From NCBI GenBank assembly GCA_001805205.1, contig MHER01000177.1:1-6647 (forward strand): a DNA stretch of 6,647 nt, read 5' to 3'. This document shows, in pieces, positions 1-4,266 of the stretch (position 1 is its first letter; every line of letters starts with the position of its first letter). The DNA is from Nitrospirae bacterium RIFCSPLOW2_12_42_9. Its GTDB lineage: Bacteria > Nitrospirota > 9FT-COMBO-42-15 > HDB-SIOI813. Position numbers and translations under genes: made by a program. The notes below the pieces were generated by a model that was not told the origin of the DNA, did not search any database, and worked only from the letters and a program-made list of their open reading frames with translations.

Positions 1-1
1 C

Positions 2-163
2 AAAAACAAGAAGGCTGTCCTTCGTGTTCTGGTAGATAGATTCTTATATAAGTTATCAGATACGGAGCGAAAATATGCTATGCCTCATAGTAAGGCTATG
101 GCTTTACTGTCAAAGAACTCCTATTTCAGTGGTTCTCTGGCACAGGTTAAAGGGTTTTTATAG
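2..163 (+). CDS. C-terminal 53 residues of an unidentified protein (5' truncated by the window)
   Basis: An uninterrupted reading frame enters from the left edge (first full codon at base 2) and ends at TAG 161-163. The fragment is basic and helix-like, begins KNKKAVLRVLVDRFLYKL, and ends with Ser, Gly, Leu, Ala, Gln, Val, Lys, Gly, Phe, Leu. No other frame stays open through this stretch with sensible composition, and the stop sits 69 bases before greA on the same strand, so a real gene tail is likely. I do not recognise the family. carB was considered because it often lies near pyrimidine genes, but the tail does not resemble the CarB C-terminus that I know. It may be the first gene of the operon, or greA may have its own promoter. 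Confidence 0.6.
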   Translation, partial: KNKKAVLRVLVDRFLYKLSDTERKYAMPHSKAMALLSKNSYFSGSLAQVKGFL

Positions 164-174
164 TCTGTCTATGT

Positions 175-203
175 TTGACTATAAAAATTCATACTATCAT
201 TCT
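175..203 (+). promoter_or_regulatory. Possible sigma70-type promoter ahead of greA
   Basis: TTGACT at 175-180 matches five of six bases of the -35 consensus. Seventeen bases further on, CATTCT (198-203) is only a poor -10 match, three of six. The spacer is very AT-rich. If used, transcription would start around 210, just before the greA ribosome binding site. The weak -10 makes this tentative; read-through from the upstream gene would explain greA expression equally well. Confidence 0.22.
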
Positions 204-219
204 TTGTAACGATTAAGTT

Positions 220-225
220 AGGAGG
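220..225 (+). promoter_or_regulatory. Shine-Dalgarno site of greA (decides the GTG start)
   Basis: AGGAGG at 220-225 is a full anti-16S match placed 7 bases before GTG 233. The in-frame ATG at 245 would be 19 bases away, too far for this site, so the GTG start is preferred even though ATG 245 lies in the same frame. Confidence 0.8.
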
Positions 226-232
226 AACAACC

Positions 233-706
233 GTGAAAAGGCCAATGACAAAAGAGGGGTTTTTGAAATTACAGGAAGAGCGTGATAAACTCAGAAAGAT
301 AGAGCGTCCCCAAAATATAAAGGATATAGCAGAGGCGCGTGCACATGGAGACCTCTCTGAGAATGCAGAATATCATGCAGCCAAAGAGCGTCAGTCATTT
401 TTAGAAGGAAAGATACGGGATATTGAATACAAGATCGCAACAGCAGAGATTATTGATATTACCTCTATAAATACAGATAAGGTTGTCTTTGGTGCAACAG
501 TCCAGCTCCTTGATATGAGTAAAGGTGAAGCAAAGAAATATAAGATAGTAGGTGAAGATGAGGTGGATCTGAAGAACGGGAAGATATCCCTCAATTCTCC
601 TGTAGGCAGGGCGCTTATAGGTAACAAGATTGGAGCTATAGTGACTATAAAGGCGCCTGCTGGTGACAGGGAGTATGAGATACAGGGTATCTCTTTTGAA
701 GGATGA
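233..706 (+). CDS. greA: Transcription elongation factor GreA
   Basis: GreA binds the secondary channel of RNA polymerase and stimulates cleavage of the 3' end of backtracked transcripts, letting arrested complexes resume. The 157-residue product matches the usual length (E. coli 158). Residues about 1-75 form the N-terminal antiparallel coiled coil. Its tip carries the family signature around residues 36-47 (ARAHGDLSENAEY), in which Asp40 and Glu43 correspond to the E. coli catalytic acidic pair Asp41/Glu44. Residues about 80-157 are the FKBP-like domain, with the typical SPVGRALIG motif and a terminal EYEI segment. Translation starts at GTG 233, supported by AGGAGG at 220-225. The stop overlaps the pyrK start by four bases (ATGA, 703-706), so greA leads a coupled greA-pyrK-pyrD unit. 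The retained acidic pair points to GreA rather than an anti-cleavage paralogue such as Gfh1. Confidence 0.96.
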   Translation: MKRPMTKEGFLKLQEERDKLRKIERPQNIKDIAEARAHGDLSENAEYHAAKERQSFLEGKIRDIEYKIATAEIIDITSINTDKVVFGATVQLLDMSKGEAKKYKIVGEDEVDLKNGKISLNSPVGRALIGNKIGAIVTIKAPAGDREYEIQGISFEG

Positions 707-1497
707 GGGTCAGAATTGCTTCAAATTCATGTATAAAGGGAACCTACTACAGGATTGTTTTAGAACCTTCCTTTAAAGTTAATATCGCACCAGGTCAGTT
801 TGTAATGTTAAGACCGGCGACACCCTGTAATTCTTATGACCCGCTTCTGCCACGCCCCTTTAGCATCCATAGAGTAGATCAATCAGGTAATATAGAAATA
901 CTGTATAAGGTTGTTGGGAGAGTGACAACTATATTATCTATGATTGTTGAAGGGGACGAGGTTGATATACTTGGACCGCTTGGCAATGGATTTCCTGTCA
1001 ATCGGGAGGTAGTTGGAGATAATATCCTGATTATCGCCGGAGGGATTGGAGCAGCCCCGATAATCGGACTTGGTGAAACCTTAAGAACAAATTATCCGGA
1101 TAGACCTATAGTGATCATACTCGGTGGCAGGGGAGAGGCGGATCTTCTGTGTGTTGAAGATTTGAAAAAGACAGCCGCAGAAGTAATTATTACTACAAAC
1201 GATGGGTCTGTTGGGATTAAAGGATATGTTACTGATGCATTGGAAGAATATCTGTCACGCAGATGCGACCCTGGTTTAAGAACAACAGTCTATGCCTGCG
1301 GCCCTTCTCCAATGTTACAGAAGATATCAGAGATTACAGGAACACGAAGGAATATTGAAACCTACTTTTCCCTTGAGGCTAATATGGCATGCGGTATTGG
1401 CCTCTGTATGGGATGTGCTGTAAAGAGAAGGGATAGAGGATATTACCTTGTGTGCAAAGACGGGCCGGTATTTAGAGGGGATACAATAGTTCTATGA
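703..1497 (+). CDS. pyrK: Dihydroorotate dehydrogenase B, electron transfer subunit (FAD, 2Fe-2S)
   Basis: PyrK accepts electrons from the FMN of PyrD and passes them through a 2Fe-2S cluster and FAD to NAD+, in the fourth step of pyrimidine synthesis in the cytoplasm. The 264-residue length fits the family (about 255-265). Residues about 1-100 form the FAD-binding beta barrel with the flavin motif RPFSIHR (51-57). Residues about 105-225 form the NAD-binding ferredoxin-reductase domain with GGIGAAP at 113-119 and a later CGPSPML segment. The C-terminus holds the cluster ligands Cys230, Cys235, Cys238 and Cys251 (C-x4-C-x2-C-x12-C), all intact. There is no convincing Shine-Dalgarno at proper spacing; the ATG overlaps the greA stop, so translational coupling is likely. 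The gene ends in another ATGA overlap with pyrD. Relatives in the ferredoxin reductase superfamily are excluded by the adjacent pyrD and this Cys spacing. Confidence 0.96.
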   Translation: MRVRIASNSCIKGTYYRIVLEPSFKVNIAPGQFVMLRPATPCNSYDPLLPRPFSIHRVDQSGNIEILYKVVGRVTTILSMIVEGDEVDILGPLGNGFPVNREVVGDNILIIAGGIGAAPIIGLGETLRTNYPDRPIVIILGGRGEADLLCVEDLKKTAAEVIITTNDGSVGIKGYVTDALEEYLSRRCDPGLRTTVYACGPSPMLQKISEITGTRRNIETYFSLEANMACGIGLCMGCAVKRRDRGYYLVCKDGPVFRGDTIVL

Positions 1498-2408
1498 AAC
1501 CGGATTTATCAATAAGGATAGCAGGCATTGATTTTCAGAATCCTGTTACGCTTGCTTCCGGAACTGCCCGATACGGTGAAGAAATAACGGAACATTGTGA
1601 TCTTAACCGTTTAGGGGCCATTATTGTAAAAGGAATAGCATTAAAACCTACACCCGGTAATCCTCCGCCACGGATATGTGAGACCCCTTCAGGGATGTTA
1701 AATGCAATTGGCCTCCCTAATATTGGGGTTGATGCCTTTATAAGAGATAAACTCCCTTTCCTCAGACAGTTTAACCCGAAGGTATTAGTAAATATATTTG
1801 GTTCAACAGTGGATGAGTATGGAGAGGTTGCCAGGCGTTTTAATGGAGTCGCTGGTGTTCATGGACTTGAGGTGAACATTTCATGTCCAAATATTAAAGA
1901 GGGCGGGATTGCGTTTGGCACAGACATTGAGTCAACACGCAGGGTTGTACAAATTGTCAGGAAGGCTACTACGTTGCCAGTCCTAATAAAACTATCACCA
2001 AATGTTACTGATATTGCCTCCTTTGCGAGGGTATGTGAAGATGAGGGTGCAGACGGCCTATCAGTTATAAATACATTACTCGGCATGTCTATTGATACAG
2101 AGACATGGAAACCGCGGCTTGCCAATGTTACAGGCGGCTTATCAGGGCCAGCCATAAGACCTGTTGCTGTTAGGATGGTCTGGCAGGTATATAAAGCAGT
2201 AAAGATTCCGATCATCGGGATGGGAGGGATTTTTACTGTAAACGATGCAGTAGAGTTTTTACTTGCCGGGGCAAGCGCGGTTGCAGTTGGCACGGCAAAC
2301 TTTATAAATCCAGGAGTCTCAATAGAAATAGTAGAAGGGTTGGAGAAATATATGGAAGATAAGGGACTTAATAACATATCTGAACTAATTGGGGCTATAA
2401 AGAATTAG
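1494..2408 (+). CDS. pyrD: Dihydroorotate dehydrogenase B, catalytic subunit (class 1B)
   Basis: This FMN enzyme oxidises dihydroorotate to orotate and works as a heterotetramer with PyrK. The 304-residue TIM barrel is close to the usual 305-311. Visible landmarks are the ASGT strand-1 motif (21-24), Lys46 of VKG at the flavin, Asn70 in GMLNAIGLPN, and Asn128 plus Cys131 in VNISCPN. Cys131 is the class 1 catalytic base; class 2 enzymes have Ser there. Further on are Lys166 (LIKLSPN), Asn193 (INT), the GGLSGPA segment at 214-220, and the FMN-phosphate motifs GMGGI (242-246) and VGTA (265-268). The class 1B assignment rests on Cys131 together with the adjacent PyrK. The start overlaps the pyrK stop by ATGA, which fits stoichiometric coupled translation. 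One small oddity is Ala-Arg at 25-26, where I would expect Phe-Gly or Cys-Gly after ASGT. Confidence 0.97.
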   Translation: MKPDLSIRIAGIDFQNPVTLASGTARYGEEITEHCDLNRLGAIIVKGIALKPTPGNPPPRICETPSGMLNAIGLPNIGVDAFIRDKLPFLRQFNPKVLVNIFGSTVDEYGEVARRFNGVAGVHGLEVNISCPNIKEGGIAFGTDIESTRRVVQIVRKATTLPVLIKLSPNVTDIASFARVCEDEGADGLSVINTLLGMSIDTETWKPRLANVTGGLSGPAIRPVAVRMVWQVYKAVKIPIIGMGGIFTVNDAVEFLLAGASAVAVGTANFINPGVSIEIVEGLEKYMEDKGLNNISELIGAIKN

Positions 2409-2427
2409 AGATTAGTGGTAATTTCGG

Positions 2428-3219
2428 ATGAAATTAATAACACTCACAACAGACTTTGGTCTTCAAGACCCTTTCGTAGGAATAATGAAAGGGGTGATAT
2501 ACAATATAAACGAGTCTGCTAATATTGTAGACATTACACACAATATTGATAATCAGGATATACTCGAAGGTGCATTTGTAATAAGCCAATCTTACAGGTA
2601 CTTTCCCAAAGGCACTATCCATGTAGTTGTAGTTGACCCCGGTGTCGGAAGCAGCAGGAGACCAATCCTTGTGAATGCCTCCGGCCACTGTTTCTTAGGA
2701 CCGGATAATGGTGTGCTATCGTTTATAATAAAAGAGGATCCAAAACCAAATATATTAGAATTAACTACTGAACAATATTTTCTAAAGGGTATCAGCTCCA
2801 CATTCCATGGCCGTGATATATTCGCACCAGTAGCCGCATGGCTCTCAAAGGGTATAGAGTTCCATCACTTTGGGCATGCAATATCCGATTATAGAAAACT
2901 TGATATCCCTGAAATTGAAAGAGGGCATGGCATCATAAAGGGGAAGGTGATTTATATTGACAGGTTTGGAAATATCATCACGAATATAACTCATGAGGAT
3001 ATTGATGATATAGTAAAAAGCGGTATTTCAACTTCAGATATTCGTACAAGAATAGCGGAAGTTGAAATAACAGGAATTAAGAAATATTATGCAGAGGTAA
3101 ATAAGGGAGAACCCGGTACAATAATCAACAGCTTTGGCCTGTTCGAGATATATACCTATATGGGCGATGCAGCAAAGATGCTTAATGTAAAGAAAGGTGC
3201 TCCTGTAGAGGTGATTTGA
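2428..3219 (+). CDS. S-adenosylmethionine hydrolase (SAM hydroxide adenosyltransferase, DUF62 family)
   Basis: The family uses a water-derived hydroxide to split S-adenosylmethionine into adenosine and methionine; its physiological purpose is unclear. The 263-residue protein shows the N-terminal signature LITLTTDFGLQDPFVG (3-18) with Asp9, then VDPGVGS (69-75), LGPDNGVLS (90-98), and FHGRDIFAP (126-134). The Asp-Arg-His triad described for archaeal members corresponds to Asp70, Arg77 and His127, with the expected 7-residue Asp-Arg spacing, so it should be active. A C-terminal beta domain starts near residue 165 (IIKGKVIYIDRFGNIITN). It is not a fluorinase or chlorinase, because those lack this hydrolase triad. 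It follows pyrD by 19 bases on the same strand, so it is probably the last gene of the operon. Its ribosome binding site is weak, and the ATG is chosen because the family motif begins immediately after it. Confidence 0.93.
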   Translation: MKLITLTTDFGLQDPFVGIMKGVIYNINESANIVDITHNIDNQDILEGAFVISQSYRYFPKGTIHVVVVDPGVGSSRRPILVNASGHCFLGPDNGVLSFIIKEDPKPNILELTTEQYFLKGISSTFHGRDIFAPVAAWLSKGIEFHHFGHAISDYRKLDIPEIERGHGIIKGKVIYIDRFGNIITNITHEDIDDIVKSGISTSDIRTRIAEVEITGIKKYYAEVNKGEPGTIINSFGLFEIYTYMGDAAKMLNVKKGAPVEVI

Positions 3220-3220
3220 A

Positions 3221-3244
3221 GCTCCCTGCAGCAAGCTGCGGGGC
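3221..3244. repeat. GC-rich palindromic hairpin, REP-like, after the operon
   Basis: CCCTGCAG (3224-3231) pairs with CTGCGGGG (3236-3243), leaving the four-base loop CAAG: an 8-bp stem with one T-G wobble. It begins two bases after the SAM hydrolase stop. No U-tract follows (the next bases are gctattgctc), so it is a poor intrinsic terminator. From memory, hairpins of the CCCTGCAGC-AA-GCTGC type occur as dispersed intergenic repeats in several bacterial genomes; I could not check this. It may still stabilise the 3' end of the operon mRNA. Confidence 0.45.
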
Positions 3245-3310
3245 TATTGCTCGCTATGCATTTTCAACTGTGCCTTGCTAATTTCTTCATTTTCAGGATA
3301 TACTTCTTAA

Positions 3311-3550
3311 ATGAAATCCAGAATCACAAAAGAAGAAGCCCGGGAATACAAAAGACGGTGGGAATCTGTTAACGAGGCAGAGATACAAGAATTGCGTAAG
3401 ACCACTATTCCACAAAAATTGCACCAATTAGTAACTCTTATGGCTTCCGGCAAAGTATTTACTGCACAAACGGATATTATAAATAAAGAAGAGAATGAGG
3501 TAAGAATAAGATGGAATCGGCTTAGAAAGGCATATGATGTCTCAAAATGA
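3311..3550 (+). CDS. Small charged helical protein, putative partner/antitoxin of the downstream nucleotidyltransferase
   Basis: The 79-residue product is highly charged and looks all-helical. It has two basic/aromatic clusters: EYKRRWESVNEAEIQELR (12-29) and EVRIRWNRLRKAYD (63-76), with a leucine-rich helix near 35-46 between them. It has no signal peptide or membrane segment. I know of similar small proteins placed directly before nucleotidyltransferase genes but cannot name a defined family. It shows no winged-helix features, so it is not an AbiEi-type antitoxin. Its stop (3548-3550) lies 17 bases (or 14, if the second start is used) inside the next gene, implying co-translation. The start ATG 3311 has only a weak AGGA (3295-3298), 12 bases upstream. 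A role as antitoxin is inferred from gene order and size only; it could equally be a structural cofactor of the enzyme. Confidence 0.7.
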   Translation: MKSRITKEEAREYKRRWESVNEAEIQELRKTTIPQKLHQLVTLMASGKVFTAQTDIINKEENEVRIRWNRLRKAYDVSK

Positions 3551-4130
3551 TAACCTTTCCCCGCTTCTGGTTGTATTACGTGATCTGGTTGAGTGGTTAA
3601 AAGCCAGTCATACCCCTGGTGTTGTTATTGGAGGTGTAGCTGCCTCTGTTCTTGGTCGTCCCCGCTTCACACAGGATGTTGATGCATTAGTTTTGCTTGA
3701 TAACAATGACTGGGCTGAATTTCTTTCCTCAGGAACACAGTTAGGGTTTGTTACAAGAATCTCAAACGCGCTGGATTTTGCTACCAAGAATCGCATTCTT
3801 TTGCTTCGTCACGAATCCAGCGGTATTGATGTCGATATTTCATTAGGGGTTCTACCATTTGAAGAAGAGGCGGTTAGCAGTGCTATGTGGGTTGAAGTGG
3901 GTGGTGTTAAAATTCCGTTACCTCCGCCGGAAGATTTAATTATTATGAAGGCAGTTGCCCGCCGTCCACGGGATATTGTGGATATTGAATCAATAATGGA
4001 CGCCAACCCGAATTTAAATGTGGGAAGAATAAAAATGTGGGTCCGGGAATTCTCATCTGTATTAGAAATGCCTGAGATATTAACCGACCTTGAAGCAATC
4101 CTGTCACACAAACGAAAAAAGAAGTTATGA
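3534..4130 (+). CDS. Nucleotidyltransferase-fold protein (AbiEii / DUF6036-like), putative toxin-module component
   Basis: The protein has the DNA polymerase beta-type nucleotidyltransferase core. A helix is followed by VVIGGVAASVLGRPRFTQDVD (30-50), giving the Gly33-Gly34 motif and the Asp48-x-Asp50 metal ligands. GIDVDIS (97-103) supplies the third carboxylate, Asp99 or Asp101. A later segment, EDLIIMKAVARRPRDIVDIE (133-152), with Lys139 and the RDIVD stretch, is typical of the AbiEii-like branch. Enzymes of this fold transfer nucleotides to RNA or protein, and several act as toxins or antitoxins. The substrate here is unknown. At 198 residues it is shorter than full AbiEii toxins (about 300), nearer to single-domain DUF6036 or MNT-like proteins. 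Two tandem ATGs (3534 and 3537) are possible; AAAGG at 3526-3530 is 3 bases from the first and 6 from the second, so the second may be the true start. The end is Lys-rich (KRKKKL). Confidence 0.82.
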   Translation: MMSQNDNLSPLLVVLRDLVEWLKASHTPGVVIGGVAASVLGRPRFTQDVDALVLLDNNDWAEFLSSGTQLGFVTRISNALDFATKNRILLLRHESSGIDVDISLGVLPFEEEAVSSAMWVEVGGVKIPLPPPEDLIIMKAVARRPRDIVDIESIMDANPNLNVGRIKMWVREFSSVLEMPEILTDLEAILSHKRKKKL

Positions 4131-4266
4131 GTAACAACAACACAGGGACAGCGACCAACGAAATAAACAAAATAAGGACATGTACCTATATTTAAGGTTG
4201 CGCTGCCCTTATTGCATGTCCCCCCTTACATAAGAATGATGGCTTATTAACTAATTAAGCTAGTTT
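4131..4266. other. Convergent intergenic region with partial inverted repeats
   Basis: No gene is visible here. Interleaved short complementary pairs are present: GGGACAGCG (4145-4153) with CGCTGCCC (4201-4208, one base missing), AATAAGG (4171-4177) with CCTTATT (4207-4213), and GGACATG (4176-4182) with CATGTCC (4215-4221). They cannot all form together and look like a degraded palindromic or mobile-element remnant. A weak stem, GCTTA (4242-4246) with TAAGC (4256-4260), precedes TTTTT (4264-4268) and could be a poor plus-strand terminator for the nucleotidyltransferase gene. Confidence 0.4.

Noticed and set aside
2..163. C-terminus of carB, a common neighbour of pyrimidine genes
   Set aside because: The 53 residues do not resemble the allosteric-domain C-terminus of CarB, so no name was given.
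391..627. Open frame on the minus strand opposite greA
   Set aside because: It lies wholly within greA, has no ribosome binding site, and its protein has no recognisable features.
1859..2377. Open frame of 172 codons on the minus strand opposite pyrD
   Set aside because: It mirrors the codon structure of the well-supported pyrD and shows no family motifs.
2428..3219. Fluorinase/chlorinase identity for the DUF62 protein
   Set aside because: The Asp-Arg-His hydrolase triad is intact at 70, 77 and 127, which marks the SAM hydrolase branch.
3221..3244. Hairpin as rho-independent terminator of the operon
   Set aside because: No run of T follows the stem on either strand, so it was listed as a repeat instead.
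3311..4130. Canonical AbiEi-AbiEii abortive infection system
   Set aside because: The upstream protein is only 79 residues with no winged-helix region, and the nucleotidyltransferase is about 100 residues shorter than full AbiEii.
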